Below are positions 48,401 to 58,377 of a stretch of 64,000 nucleotides of DNA, in pieces. How positions within the stretch are numbered: position 1 is the stretch's first letter; every line of letters begins with the position of its first letter. Made by a program: the position numbers and the translations under genes. This DNA is from Granulibacter bethesdensis (GTDB lineage: Bacteria; Pseudomonadota; Alphaproteobacteria; Acetobacterales; Acetobacteraceae), in the NCBI RefSeq assembly GCF_001889545.1, contig NZ_CP018194.1:1338501-1402500 (forward strand). The letters run 5' to 3'. Under the pieces are notes generated by a model. It was not told where the DNA came from and did no database searches. It saw nothing but the letters and a program-made list of their open reading frames with translations.

Positions 48401-48476
48401 TGGTGAGCCCGGTGGGACTCGAACCCACGACCTACAGATTAAAAGTCCGTTGCTCTACCAGCTGAGCTACGGGCTC
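48401..48476 (-). tRNA. tRNA-Lys (UUU)
   Basis: On the reverse strand the acceptor arms GAGCCCG and CGGGCTC pair perfectly and an encoded CCA follows a discriminator A. The D arm, an anticodon loop CTTTTAA (anticodon UUU) and the T arm with GTTCGAGTC are present. It lies between the small hypothetical gene and the cyclophilin gene. Confidence 0.97.
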
Positions 48477-48656
48477 CCATAGAAAGCAATGCGTGGCAAT
48501 CAAATGCCCCCTCATTGCGTGCCCGGCTAATTGGCCGAGACGCGGCTCCGGGTCAAGACCCTGAAGCCGATTTATCTTTCAAAACAAGGGATATCCGCAC
48601 CAGTCCGGGCGAATACCCCTTTTTTGCAGCGCTGTGATTCCACAGAAAAAGAAAGT

Positions 48657-49216
48657 TACTGCGGATCGCTAGCCAGGCGCATCTTTACGATACGGTCGGG
48701 ATTCTGGACCATGCCGCTGGCACCAGAGCCGCGCTTGATCTTGTCCACGAATTCCATGCCCTGAATGACCTTGCCCCAGATGGTATACTGGCCATCCAGG
48801 CTGGGGGCCGGAGCGAACATGATAAAGAACTGGCTGTTCGCACTGTTCGGGTTCTGGGTCCGGGCTGCACCGACTGTGCCGCGCAGGAAATGCGCGTCAT
48901 CAGTGAATTCGGCAGGCAGATCAGGCAGCTTGCTGCCACCCGAACCGGTTCCGGTCGGGTCGCCACCCTGCGCCATGAAGCCTTCGATCACACGATGGAA
49001 GGGGGTGTTGTCATAAAAATGCTCGCGACACAGTTCCTTGACGCGTTCGACATGCTTCGGCGCCAGGTCGGGGCGCAGTTCGATGACCACGCGACCATAA
49101 GGCAGGTCGAGGTAAACCAGATTGTTAGGGTCAGCCGCTTGGGCTTCGGTCTCGCTCATCGCGATCCCTCCGATCATTGCTGTTGTGGCTGCGGCGAGCA
49201 GAGTGCGTCGGCGCAT
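48657..49216 (-). CDS. ppiB: Secreted peptidyl-prolyl cis-trans isomerase (cyclophilin)
   Basis: This 186-aa protein has a signal peptide (MRRRTLLAAATTAMIGGIAM) that directs it to the periplasm. The cyclophilin fold is shown by FYDNTPFHRVIEGFMAQGGD with the catalytic Arg, GTVGAARTQNPNSANSQFFI, and DGQYTIWGKVIQGMEFVDKI. It speeds proline isomerisation in exported proteins. coaD lies 33 bp upstream and gyrA precedes coaD, all on the same strand, so the three may be cotranscribed. Confidence 0.95.
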
Positions 49217-49249
49217 AGTCGTATCCTCTCTGTCAGGTAAGGGGCCTTT

Positions 49250-49801
49250 TCAGACGGGCCTTTCCGGGTCAGGGACCGAAGACGTCCTGACACGCGCAAG
49301 CGTACGCTGCAATGTCAGGGGGGGCACAAAAGTGGAAATATCCCCCCCCAGCCGCGCGATTTCCTTCACGAAGCGGGAGGAAATGAACTGGTGACGTTCA
49401 CTCGCCATCAGAAACACTGTCTCGATATCTGGTGCCAGGCGATAATTAGTGCCTGCCATCTGTACCTCGTAATCGAAATCCGACACCGCACGCAGACCAC
49501 GGACGATGATACTGGCACCATGCTGGCGGGCGAAGTCAATCAGTAGCGAGGAAAACGGCACCACCTCAATGGTGGTTCCAGTTTTTTCCCCCAGCGTAAC
49601 CGTTTCGGCACGAACCAGATCCACCCGCTCCTCCAGCGGAAAAACCGGATTTTTGCCGATATTGGCAGCCACACCGATCACCAGACGGTCGAACATCCGG
49701 GCGGCACGGGTAATGACGTCCAGGTGGCCGTTCGTCACTGGATCGAACGTACCGGGATAGACGCCGGTGCGCAGCATCTTGCCCTGTGCCGACTCAGTCA
49801 T
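49250..49801 (-). CDS. coaD: Phosphopantetheine adenylyltransferase
   Basis: This enzyme joins ATP to 4'-phosphopantetheine in CoA synthesis. Signatures are [20 protein letters not shown] with the T/HxGH ATP site, [20 protein letters not shown] and [20 protein letters not shown]. The ATG at 49801 overlaps the gyrA end by 8 bp, which supports coupling. The ATG at 49777 ([10 protein letters not shown]) is closer to the usual family start and has AGGG upstream, so the true start could be either. Length is 175-183 aa. Confidence 0.96.
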   Translation of the reverse strand: MTESAQGKMLRTGVYPGTFDPVTNGHLDVITRAARMFDRLVIGVAANIGKNPVFPLEERVDLVRAETVTLGEKTGTTIEVVPFSSLLIDFARQHGASIIVRGLRAVSDFDYEVQMAGTNYRLAPDIETVFLMASERHQFISSRFVKEIARLGGDISTFVPPLTLQRTLARVRTSSVPDPERPV

Positions 49802-52616
49802 CTGAATCCGTCACCTGTCCATCAGGTGCTGCCGGAGCGACTGAAGCGTCATCATCCCCGTCATCATCGACAGACTCTGTCTCCAGCACCGGGAAAACGC
49901 TGGTGACGACCTCATCCTTATCAACCCGGAACAGGGTGACGCCCATGGTAGAGCGTCCGGTAATGCGCACCTGATCAGCAGGAACACGAATCAACCGACC
50001 CGCATCAGTGACCAGCATCACATCATCACCCGGCCGGACCGGAAAAGTCGCCGCAACGGCCCGTCCATTACGCGGGGCCAGGTTGATATTCGCGATTCCC
50101 TGTCCGCCACGACCCGAAACACGGTAATCATAGGCGGAGGAACGTTTACCAAATCCGGCGATCGTCACAGTGAGCAGGAATTCCTCGGATTCTTCCAATT
50201 CGGCAGTCCGCTCTGGCGAAAGTGCCGTATCATCGGTCGTGACCTCGGAATCATCCGCTTCCATGACCTCGGCATCGATCTGCTCCTCTTCTCCGCCAGC
50301 ACTGCGGCGGCGAGCGGAGGCATAGCGTAAATAGGCTGTCCGCTCTTCCGGCGTTGCCTCCACATGCCGCAGCACGGACAGGCTGATGACCTCGTCTCCC
50401 TGCGCCAGCTTCATACCGCGGACACCAGAGCTTTCGCGTCCGGCAAAAACGCGCAACGTGTCCTCATTCGCCTGGAAACGGATGCAGCGGCCCAGGCGGG
50501 AGGCCAGCATGATGTCATCCCCCTCCCGACAGGTAGCGACGCCGATCAGGCGGTCACCTTCATCCAGCTTCATCGCGATCAGACCGGAAGCCCGCACATT
50601 TTTGAAGTCGGAAAGCCGATTGCGCCGGATACCGCCGGAAGCAGTGGCGAACACCAGATGCAGTCCCTCCCACAGCGACTCATCCTGCGGCAGCGGAAGC
50701 ACGGCAGTAATCCCGTCACTGCCCAGTTCCGGCAGCAGGTTGACCAGCGCCCTACCCTTCGCTGTTGGGCCGGCTTCCGGCAGGCGCCAGACTTTCTGGC
50801 GATACGCCTTGCCGCCAGAGGAGAAGAACAGCACCCATTGATGCGTATGTGCGTTAAAGCTGCGGGTCACGATATCATCGCCACGCATGCTGGCAGCCGC
50901 ACGGCCCCGTCCGCCGCGATGCTGCTGACGGAACACATCCAGCGGCGTACGCTTGATGAACCCGTCACGGGTGATGGTCACCACCATCTGACCCGGTTCG
51001 ATCAGACTTTCATCATCCTGATCGGCAAGGCTGTCATTGATTTCACTGCGGCGTGGAGAATTCAGCTCGGCCCGGATCGCCACCAGCTCTTCCCGCATGA
51101 CCTCCATGCGCCGGATATGGCTGCCGATGATTTCCAGAAGCTCGCCAATACGGGCGGCGACTTCCTGCATCTCATTATGGATCTTGTCGCGCTCAAGCCC
51201 GGTCAGGCGTTGCAGACGCAGTTCCAGAATGCCGCGTGCCTGCACTTCCGTCAGACGCACTGTCTGTGCTTCGGTCAGCACATTGCCGCCATCATCAATC
51301 AGCGTAAGCAGCGGCGCCACATCAGCCGCTGGCCAGTCGCGCTCCATCAAGGCGATGCGGGCGCTGGTGCTGTCCGGACTCTGGCGGATCAGGCGGATCA
51401 CCTCGTCGATATTGGCAACGGCAATGGCCAGACCGACCAGCAGATGCGCCCGATCACGCGCCTTGTTCAATTCGAACCGCGCCCGGCGGAGGATGACATC
51501 CTCCCGGAAGCGAATAAATGTAGACAGCACATCCCGCAGCCCCATCAGGCGCGGTTGCCCGCCATCCAGAGCCAGCATGTTGATGCCATAGCTGATCTGA
51601 AGCTGCGTAAAGCGGAACAGGTGGTTCAGCACCACATCCGGCGTGGCATCACGCTTCAGTTCGATCACGACGCGCACGCCGGAGCGATCGCTCTCGTCGC
51701 GAATGTCGCTGATGCCCTCGATCTGCTTGGCACGCACCAGTTCGGCCATCCGCTCCTGCAAGGTGGCCTTGTTCACCTGATAGGGAATTTCGGAGATCAC
51801 GATGGCCTGACGGCCGCCGCGCATTTCCTCGAAATCGGTACGGGCGCGGACGGTGATGCTGCCCCGTCCGGTCTCAAAAGCCGAACGAATGCCGGAGCGC
51901 CCAAGAATCAAACCGCCCGTCGGAAAATCCGGGCCGGGAATCACGGTCATCAATTCATCCAGAGTGATGTCCGGATTATTGATCATCGCCAGAGTGGCGT
52001 CGATCACTTCGGTCGGATTGTGCGTCGGGATCTTGGTTGCCATGCCGACGGCAATACCGTCAGCGCCGTTGACCAGCAGATTGGGATAGGCGGCGGGCAG
52101 AACGCGGGGCTCCACCTCGCTTTCATCGTAATTCGGCTGAAAATCGACTGTATCGCGGTCAATATCGTTCAGCAGGAAACTGGCGGATCGGGCCAGACGC
52201 GCCTCGGTATAGCGCGGCGCGGCAGCAGGATCGCCATCCATGGAGCCGAAATTGCCCTGCCCGTCGATCAGCGGTACGCGCAGGGAGAAAGGCTGGGCCA
52301 GACGCACAAGCGCATCATAAATCGCGGCATCACCATGCGGATGGTATTTACCCATCACGTCACCGATGATGCGGGCGGATTTGCGATACGGTTTATCCGC
52401 CGTATAGCCGCTTTCCTGCATCCCGTAGAGGATGCGGCGATGCACCGGCTTCAGACCATCCCGCGCATCGGGCAGCGCACGGCTGACAATGACGGACATT
52501 GCGTAATCGAGGTAGGAGCGGCTCATCTCCTCCTCAAGCGTGACCGGCATCAGCAGGGAGCTACCGTTCGGATCGTCATCCGGCGGTGCAGACGGGGGAT
52601 TGGTATGATCGCTCAA
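49794..52616 (-). CDS. gyrA: DNA gyrase subunit A
   Basis: This 940-aa protein has the cleavage domain with [20 protein letters not shown], the catalytic Tyr in [12 protein letters not shown] and several C-terminal beta-pinwheel repeats, with the GyrA box QQHRGGRGR. In the quinolone-resistance region it reads [10 protein letters not shown]; the position of E. coli Ser83 is Ala97 here. The acidic C-terminal tail ([20 protein letters not shown]) is longer than in many homologues. It lies 163 bp downstream of ssb on the same strand and overlaps coaD by 8 bp. Confidence 0.97.
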   Translation of the reverse strand: MSDHTNPPSAPPDDDPNGSSLLMPVTLEEEMSRSYLDYAMSVIVSRALPDARDGLKPVHRRILYGMQESGYTADKPYRKSARIIGDVMGKYHPHGDAAIYDALVRLAQPFSLRVPLIDGQGNFGSMDGDPAAAPRYTEARLARSASFLLNDIDRDTVDFQPNYDESEVEPRVLPAAYPNLLVNGADGIAVGMATKIPTHNPTEVIDATLAMINNPDITLDELMTVIPGPDFPTGGLILGRSGIRSAFETGRGSITVRARTDFEEMRGGRQAIVISEIPYQVNKATLQERMAELVRAKQIEGISDIRDESDRSGVRVVIELKRDATPDVVLNHLFRFTQLQISYGINMLALDGGQPRLMGLRDVLSTFIRFREDVILRRARFELNKARDRAHLLVGLAIAVANIDEVIRLIRQSPDSTSARIALMERDWPAADVAPLLTLIDDGGNVLTEAQTVRLTEVQARGILELRLQRLTGLERDKIHNEMQEVAARIGELLEIIGSHIRRMEVMREELVAIRAELNSPRRSEINDSLADQDDESLIEPGQMVVTITRDGFIKRTPLDVFRQQHRGGRGRAAASMRGDDIVTRSFNAHTHQWVLFFSSGGKAYRQKVWRLPEAGPTAKGRALVNLLPELGSDGITAVLPLPQDESLWEGLHLVFATASGGIRRNRLSDFKNVRASGLIAMKLDEGDRLIGVATCREGDDIMLASRLGRCIRFQANEDTLRVFAGRESSGVRGMKLAQGDEVISLSVLRHVEATPEERTAYLRYASARRRSAGGEEEQIDAEVMEADDSEVTTDDTALSPERTAELEESEEFLLTVTIAGFGKRSSAYDYRVSGRGGQGIANINLAPRNGRAVAATFPVRPGDDVMLVTDAGRLIRVPADQVRITGRSTMGVTLFRVDKDEVVTSVFPVLETESVDDDGDDDASVAPAAPDGQVTDSDD

Positions 52617-52779
52617 TGCACTCTCACGAGATCAGTAGTAAACGGCAATACGGGTCAGGAACCATGACCCGTCCTCCCGATCCATACCATGCCTCCGTCA
52701 TCCAACATAGACGGTTGCATCGGCAGACCTGAATGATGAAGGGACGCAGCCAAGATCCCTTCGTGATGATGTCATCCGA

Positions 52780-53298
52780 TCAGAACGGAATTTCGTCGTC
52801 CAGATCGCCACCATGAGACGGCTCCCAGCCACCCCCACCGGATGCTGGGCGGCTGCTGCCCCCCCCAAATCCGCTGCCGCCGGATGGCGCACGCTGGGCA
52901 GGAGCAGCCCGATAACCACCGCCTTCACCAGCCCCTTCCCCGCCGGAGCGGCTGTCCAGCATGGTGATCTCACCACGGAATCGGCTGATCACGACCTCAG
53001 TGGTGTATTTTTCCTGGCCGGACTGGTCGGTCCATTTCCGGGTCTGAAGCGCCCCTTCGACATAGACCTTGGTGCCCTTGCGCAGATAGCGTTCGGCGAT
53101 ATCCGCCAACCGGTCATTAAAGACCACCACACGATGCCATTCGGTGCGTTCTTTCCGCTCACCGGAAGCACGATCATTCCACGTTTCGCTGGTCGCGAGC
53201 GTAAAATTCACCACCTTGCCGCCATCCTGGGTATTGCGAACCTCGGGGTCGCGCCCGAGATTACCGATCAGAATAACCTTATTGACACTGCCAGCCAT
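52780..53298 (-). CDS. ssb: Single-stranded DNA-binding protein
   Basis: This protein is 172 aa from ATG 53298. The OB fold shows [40 protein letters not shown] and [13 protein letters not shown] long Gly/Ser-rich linker follows (about 120-160), and the C-terminal tip is DDEIPF, the SSB protein-interaction tail. It protects single-stranded DNA and recruits replication and repair enzymes. It is divergent from uvrA with a LexA-type box between them, so it is probably SOS-responsive. Confidence 0.97.
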   Translation of the reverse strand: MAGSVNKVILIGNLGRDPEVRNTQDGGKVVNFTLATSETWNDRASGERKERTEWHRVVVFNDRLADIAERYLRKGTKVYVEGALQTRKWTDQSGQEKYTTEVVISRFRGEITMLDSRSGGEGAGEGGGYRAAPAQRAPSGGSGFGGGSSRPASGGGGWEPSHGGDLDDEIPF

Positions 53299-53397
53299 AT
53301 ATCTATCCGCTTTTCGTTCAGGCCGGACAGGCAATAAAGATGTCCGGCAAGTGGGTAACCTCTATAGCATGGGTGATTTGCTGTTGCTATCCACGCG

Positions 53398-53412
53398 GAA
53401 CTTTTCCAGAAC
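53398..53412. promoter_or_regulatory. LexA (SOS) box between ssb and uvrA
   Basis: GAAC-TTTTCCA-GAAC is an exact GAAC-N7-GAAC direct repeat, the reverse complement of the alphaproteobacterial LexA site GTTC-N7-GTTC. It lies 54 bp before uvrA and 100 bp before ssb, a spot from which it could control both. Confidence 0.85.
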
Positions 53413-53465
53413 ATCTTCCTTGTCGTTGCTATTCCTGCTCCCTCCTCTCGTGTCGGATTGATCGT

Positions 53466-56336
53466 ATGGCCGGTTCCATTCGTGTGCGTGGTGCCCGCGA
53501 GCACAACCTGAAAAACATCGATATTGATATTCCAAGGGACAGCCTGACGGTCATTACCGGCCTGTCTGGCTCAGGCAAATCATCACTGGCCTTCGATACG
53601 ATCTATGCCGAGGGGCAGCGGCGTTACGTCGAAAGCCTGTCCGCCTATGCGAGACAGTTTCTGGAACTGGCGGGCAAGCCGGATGTGGACAGTATCGAAG
53701 GTCTCTCTCCCGCTATCTCGATCGAGCAGAAAACCACCAGCCGCAATCCCCGCTCCACTGTTGGTACGGTAACGGAGATCCACGACTATATGCGTCTGCT
53801 CTGGGCGCGCGCGGGCGTTCCCTACTCTCCCGCGACCGGGCTGCCGATCGAGGCCCAGACCATCAGCCAGATGGTGGATCGGGTGCTGGACATGCCATCC
53901 GGCACAAGGCTGCTGCTGCTGGCTCCGGTGGTGCGCGGCCGCAAGGGAGAATACCGCAAGGAACTCGCCGAGTTGCAGCGGCGCGGCTTTACCCGCGTCA
54001 AGGTGGACGGCGAATTATACGATATCGGTGATGTCCCTGCCCTGAACCGGAAGCTCAAGCATACGCTGGAAGCGGTGGTGGATCGCGTGGTGGTCAAGGA
54101 AGGGCTGCAACAGCGTCTGGCTGACAGTTTTGAAACCGCGCTGGGTCTGTCTGACGGCATTGTCTACGCTGAAGATGCGACCAGCGGAGAACGCACGGTT
54201 TTTTCCTCCCGCTTTGCCTGCCCGGTCAGTGGCTTTACCATTGAGGAAATCGAGCCACGCCTGTTCAGCTTCAACTCCCCGCACGGCGCCTGCCCGGCCT
54301 GTGACGGGCTGGGGGTCGAAAATTTCTTTGATCCCGATCTGGTCGTGCCGAATGAACGGCTCAGTCTCAAGGACGGTGCCATTGCGGCATGGTCCGGCGC
54401 GGCCAGCCCCTATTACGATCAGACATTGATGGCTCTGGCCGCGCATTATCATGTCGATCCTCGCACGCCATGGGAGGAACTGGCCGATGCATGCCGCAAC
54501 GGCATCCTGTTCGGCACCGAAGAGGATGTCTCCATCACCTATAAAGACGGGGTGCGCAGCTATACGGTGAAGCGGCCATTCGAGGGGGTGATTCGCAATC
54601 TGGAGCGCCGCCTGCGCGAAACCGACAGTGTATGGGTGCGGGAGGAACTGTCCCGGTATCAGGCTGAAAAACCCTGCCATGTCTGTGATGGCGCCCGGCT
54701 CAAGCCGGAAGCGCTGGCCGTAAAAATCAATGGCAAGGACATTGCGGCAGCCTCGGAATTATCGATCCGTGATGCGCTGCCCTGGTTTCAGTCCGTGCTG
54801 GCCAGCCTGACCCCGCAACGGGCCGAGATCGCCCGGCGCATCCTGCGTGAAATCGAGGACCGGCTTCAGTTTCTGCTGGATGTCGGCCTTGATTATCTGA
54901 CCCTTGCGCGATCCTCTGCGACGCTGTCCGGGGGAGAAAGCCAGCGTATCCGGCTGGCCAGCCAGATCGGCTCCGGCCTGACAGGGGTGCTCTATGTACT
55001 CGACGAACCGTCAATCGGGTTACATCAGCGTGATAATGACCGGCTGCTTGGTACGCTCCGACGCCTGAAATCGCTCGGCAACACCGTGCTGGTGGTCGAG
55101 CATGACGAAGATGCGATCCGCGCGGCCGACCATCTGATTGATATGGGGCCGGGTGCGGGCGTCAATGGGGGGCATGTGATCGCCTGCGGCACCCCGCAGG
55201 AGGTCGCGAAACATCCCGATAGCCTGACAGGCGCCTATCTGTCAGGCCGTGCCGCGATCGCCGTTCCCCGGCAGCGTCGTCCAATTCAGAAGAAACGGAT
55301 GCTGACTCTGGTGGGAGCAAGGGGCAATAACCTCAAAAATGTCACGGCACATTTTCCGCTGGGGACTTTTACCTGCGTGACCGGCGTGTCCGGTGGTGGA
55401 AAATCCACGCTGGTCATTGATACACTCTACAAGCTGACCGCCAGACGGTTGATGGGGGCGGCTCAGGTGCCTGCGCCGTATGATCGGATTGAGGGGCTGG
55501 AACTGCTCGACAAGATCATCGACATCGACCAGTCCCCTATCGGTCGTACACCACGTTCCAACCCGGCCACCTATACCGATCTGTTCGCCCCGATCCGGGA
55601 ATGGTTTGCAGAACTGCCGGAAAGCCGGGCACGAGGCTACAAGGCGGGCCGATTCAGCTTCAACGTCAAAGGCGGTCGCTGTGAGGCCTGTCAGGGTGAC
55701 GGAGTGCTGAAAATCGAGATGCACTTCCTGCCGGACATGTTCGTCACCTGCGATACCTGCAAGGGCAAGCGGTACAATCGTGAGACTCTGGAAGTAAAAT
55801 TCCGCGACAAATCCATTGCCGACGTGCTGGATATGTCGGTCGATGAGGCTGTGCCCTATTTCAGCGCCGCCAATCGCATCCATGATCGGTTGAAAATCCT
55901 GCAACAGGTCGGGCTTGGTTATGTGAAGCTGGGTCAGCAGGCCACCACGCTCTCCGGCGGCGAGGCGCAGCGTGTGAAATTGTCCAAGGAACTCGCCCGC
56001 CGTGCGACCGGGCGGACTTTGTATATTCTCGACGAACCCACCACCGGGCTGCATTTCGAGGATGTCCGCAAGCTGCTGGATGTGCTGCATGCGCTGGTTG
56101 ATCAGGGCAATACTGTCATCGTGATCGAACACAATCTGGAAGTCATCAAAACAGCGGACTGGATTCTGGATCTCGGTCCGGAAGGCGGTGATGGCGGTGG
56201 AATGATTGTAGCAGAGGGCACGCCTGAACAGATTGCGGCTTCTCCTGACAGCCATACCGGGCGTTTTCTGGCTCCCCTGCTTGCGAAACCAACCGCATCA
56301 ACGCGCCGGGGCACACGCAAGCGGGCTGCTGAATAA
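53466..56336 (+). CDS. uvrA: Excinuclease ABC subunit A
   Basis: This 956-aa protein scans DNA for bulky lesions with UvrB. It has two ABC-type ATPase units: Walker [11 protein letters not shown] near residue 30 and [14 protein letters not shown] near 640. Signatures [19 protein letters not shown] and [19 protein letters not shown], and zinc fingers [24 protein letters not shown] and CDTCKGKR, are all present. ATG 53466 matches the family start ([18 protein letters not shown]). Divergent from ssb with a shared LexA box. Confidence 0.97.
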   Translation: MAGSIRVRGAREHNLKNIDIDIPRDSLTVITGLSGSGKSSLAFDTIYAEGQRRYVESLSAYARQFLELAGKPDVDSIEGLSPAISIEQKTTSRNPRSTVGTVTEIHDYMRLLWARAGVPYSPATGLPIEAQTISQMVDRVLDMPSGTRLLLLAPVVRGRKGEYRKELAELQRRGFTRVKVDGELYDIGDVPALNRKLKHTLEAVVDRVVVKEGLQQRLADSFETALGLSDGIVYAEDATSGERTVFSSRFACPVSGFTIEEIEPRLFSFNSPHGACPACDGLGVENFFDPDLVVPNERLSLKDGAIAAWSGAASPYYDQTLMALAAHYHVDPRTPWEELADACRNGILFGTEEDVSITYKDGVRSYTVKRPFEGVIRNLERRLRETDSVWVREELSRYQAEKPCHVCDGARLKPEALAVKINGKDIAAASELSIRDALPWFQSVLASLTPQRAEIARRILREIEDRLQFLLDVGLDYLTLARSSATLSGGESQRIRLASQIGSGLTGVLYVLDEPSIGLHQRDNDRLLGTLRRLKSLGNTVLVVEHDEDAIRAADHLIDMGPGAGVNGGHVIACGTPQEVAKHPDSLTGAYLSGRAAIAVPRQRRPIQKKRMLTLVGARGNNLKNVTAHFPLGTFTCVTGVSGGGKSTLVIDTLYKLTARRLMGAAQVPAPYDRIEGLELLDKIIDIDQSPIGRTPRSNPATYTDLFAPIREWFAELPESRARGYKAGRFSFNVKGGRCEACQGDGVLKIEMHFLPDMFVTCDTCKGKRYNRETLEVKFRDKSIADVLDMSVDEAVPYFSAANRIHDRLKILQQVGLGYVKLGQQATTLSGGEAQRVKLSKELARRATGRTLYILDEPTTGLHFEDVRKLLDVLHALVDQGNTVIVIEHNLEVIKTADWILDLGPEGGDGGGMIVAEGTPEQIAASPDSHTGRFLAPLLAKPTASTRRGTRKRAAE

Positions 56337-56654
56337 TACTTTAAATCATCGTATTAAGTAAAATTTATCAAAGAACGTTTTTTGTTTGTTGATTTAAGGG
56401 GCTGATCGTGGTTTATTCACGATGCCGCTCGGGGAGATCATCAGCCGGGCTGCCGGAGATGATGATGCACGTTCTGCTGGCCCTTCCCGGGTATTCGTTC
56501 CTTCCTCAAACTGCCTGCGGTCCCGGCCGCAGGCCATTTTCTTCCTGTGCATTTCGAATGTGCTGTTGCGACCACTGAGCAGCCGGTTCCTGCAAAAGCC
56601 AATCTTTGAGACATCATGGAAGAAAAACGGGTCCCCCCCCGTGAGGAGAAAACG
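56337..56654. other. Intergenic region after uvrA
   Basis: The first 60 bp are AT-rich. ATCGTG and CACGAT form a short hairpin around 56405-56425. A stronger one, GCCTGCGG (56513-56520) and CCGCAGGC (56527-56534), is followed by CATTTTC and could be a terminator. I see no convincing gene on either strand. Confidence 0.4.
56513..56540 (+). terminator. Possible terminator
   Basis: A perfect 8-bp stem (GCCTGCGG/CCGCAGGC) with a 6-nt loop is followed by CATTTT. It could end a transcript from uvrA, but it is 180 bp past the stop codon. Confidence 0.4.
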
Positions 56655-56861
56655 ATGTTGCAATCTCATGTGATCGAGGTCGATGGCGCTTTTCTGGGCG
56701 CAGCGGTCCGCAATGAAAGCGGTTTCCGTTTCGTTGCCATCGATCTGCGCGTTGAGCAACTGGATGGCAGCATATGGCCGACTTTGGCCGATGCAAAACG
56801 CCTGGCAAGTCAGCTTTATCGTCATGGACGCCTGCTGAGCGCCCCTGTCGTCAGACAATAA
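56655..56861 (+). CDS. Small hypothetical protein
   Basis: This 68-aa ORF has GGAG 6 nt before its ATG, and a terminator hairpin follows 30 bp after its stop. It reads MLQSHVIEVDGAFLGAAVRN, then GFRFVAIDLRVEQLDGSIWP and TLADAKRLASQLYRHGR. The pattern of two beta strands, a WPTL turn and a helix is regular and looks protein-like. No domain is recognised. It stands alone between uvrA and ntrX. Confidence 0.6.
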   Translation: MLQSHVIEVDGAFLGAAVRNESGFRFVAIDLRVEQLDGSIWPTLADAKRLASQLYRHGRLLSAPVVRQ

Positions 56862-56889
56862 CCAAAGCTTTTCAATTTATCTCAATATC

Positions 56890-56919
56890 AACCGGCTACG
56901 GAAAGCTCCGTAGCCGGTT
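56890..56919. terminator. Bidirectional terminator between the small gene and ntrX
   Basis: AACCGGCTACGGA (56890-56902) and TCCGTAGCCGGTT (56907-56919) form a perfect 13-bp stem with a 4-nt loop and TT on both sides. It sits between convergent genes and should stop both transcripts. Confidence 0.85.
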
Positions 56920-56941
56920 TTGCTATGCCTGGTCCTGGCTT

Positions 56942-58330
56942 TCAGCCGGGAATGCGATCATCGCTATTAACACCCAGCTGTTTCAGCTTGCGATGCAGTG
57001 CACTGCGCTCCATGCCGACAAATCCGGCCGTGCGGCTGATATTGCCGCCGAACCGCAGCAACTGCGCCTGTAGATACTGGGTTTCGAACAGATCACGGGC
57101 CTCCCGCAGCGGGAGGGCCATGACATCCGCCCCGCTATCAACATGCAGCAAGGCGGGTGCATTCGAGCTGATCTCAGGTGGCAGCATATCCGCCCTGATC
57201 GGATCAGTGGCTGAACCGGGTGCCATGATAACCAGCCAGTCCATGACATTGCGCAGCTGGCGGACATTGCCAGGCCAGTCATACGCCTGCAACGCAGTGA
57301 GTGTATCGGTGGACAGATCGCGCAGCGGCATGCCGGATGAGGATGCTGAACGCGCCAGAAAATGCCGGGCCAAAGCAGGAATATCCTCCCGCCGCTCCTT
57401 CAGTGCCGGAACCCGTAACGGCACGACCGCAAGGCGATAGTAGAAATCCTCACGGAACCGCCCCAATGTAATCTCGGCCTGCAAATCGCGATTGGTGGTC
57501 GCGATCACACGCACATCCACCTTGACCCGGGCTGAGCCGCCCAGACGTTCGAATGTCTGATCCTGAAGCGCCCGGACAATCTTGCCCTGCGTTTCCAGAG
57601 GCATATCGCTGACTTCATCCAGCAGCAGCGTCCCTCCATGGGCGCGTTCCAGCACACCGGCGCGTCTTGGTGTCTCTGCGGTTGCCTCAACCCCGAACAG
57701 TTCCTCCTCAAAACGGGCGGGGTTCAGGGTGGCGCAATTAAGCGCGACAAACGGGCCGTCCGACCGTCTGGAACGGCTGTGCAACAGGCGGGCAACGATT
57801 TCCTTACCGCTGCCAGCGGGACCGGTGATCAATACGCGAGAGCCGGTAGGAGCGACTTTGTCGACGCTGTTGCGAATGCCGTTGATGACATTGCTGTCAC
57901 CGATCAGATCGCTTTCCGGCCCGGCGCGTAGCCGTAGTTCCGCATTTTCCCGCGCCAGCCGAGCCGCATTCAGTGCATGGCGCACCACCAGCAGCAAACG
58001 GTCTGAATTGAAGGGCTTTTCAATAAAATCGTACGCTCCGGCATGGATCGCATTGACGGCGGTTTCGATATTACCGTGCCCCGAGATCATGACGACTGGT
58101 ACATGCGGTTCTTCCGCATGCAGCACCTGAAGAATGCCCAACCCGTCCAGGCGCGATCCCTGCAGCCAGACATCCAGCAGCACCATGGATGGACGCCGGG
58201 CACGGAAAGCCGCGATAGCAGAATCAGAATCGGCTGCCTGACGGGTTTCATATCCTTCATCACGCAGAATCCCGTCGATCAGCAGACGGATATCCGGTTC
58301 GTCATCAACGATCAGGATTTCGTGCACCAT
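56942..58330 (-). CDS. ntrX: Nitrogen assimilation response regulator NtrX
   Basis: This 462-aa protein has a receiver domain (EILIVDDEPDIRLLIDGILR, with phospho-Asp in MVLLDVWLQGSRLDGLGI), an AAA+ domain (Walker A TGPAGSGKEIVARLL, Walker B GGTLLLDEVSDMP) and a C-terminal Fis-type helix (GGNISRTAGFVGMERSALHR). The GAFTGA loop is missing: after ELFG it reads VEATAETPRRAGVLERA. This is usual for alphaproteobacterial NtrX and argues against direct sigma-54 activation. It is encoded with ntrY, its kinase. Confidence 0.95.
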   Translation of the reverse strand: MVHEILIVDDEPDIRLLIDGILRDEGYETRQAADSDSAIAAFRARRPSMVLLDVWLQGSRLDGLGILQVLHAEEPHVPVVMISGHGNIETAVNAIHAGAYDFIEKPFNSDRLLLVVRHALNAARLARENAELRLRAGPESDLIGDSNVINGIRNSVDKVAPTGSRVLITGPAGSGKEIVARLLHSRSRRSDGPFVALNCATLNPARFEEELFGVEATAETPRRAGVLERAHGGTLLLDEVSDMPLETQGKIVRALQDQTFERLGGSARVKVDVRVIATTNRDLQAEITLGRFREDFYYRLAVVPLRVPALKERREDIPALARHFLARSASSSGMPLRDLSTDTLTALQAYDWPGNVRQLRNVMDWLVIMAPGSATDPIRADMLPPEISSNAPALLHVDSGADVMALPLREARDLFETQYLQAQLLRFGGNISRTAGFVGMERSALHRKLKQLGVNSDDRIPG

Positions 58331-58377
58331 GCTAACCTTTCATCCTCTTCGTCTTCAGAGCCGTGTGGAGTCCCGCT

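Noticed and set aside
50364-52667. Forward 767-codon ORF over gyrA
   Set aside because: Antisense to gyrA; the translation is His/Gln-rich with no domain, typical of a mirror frame.
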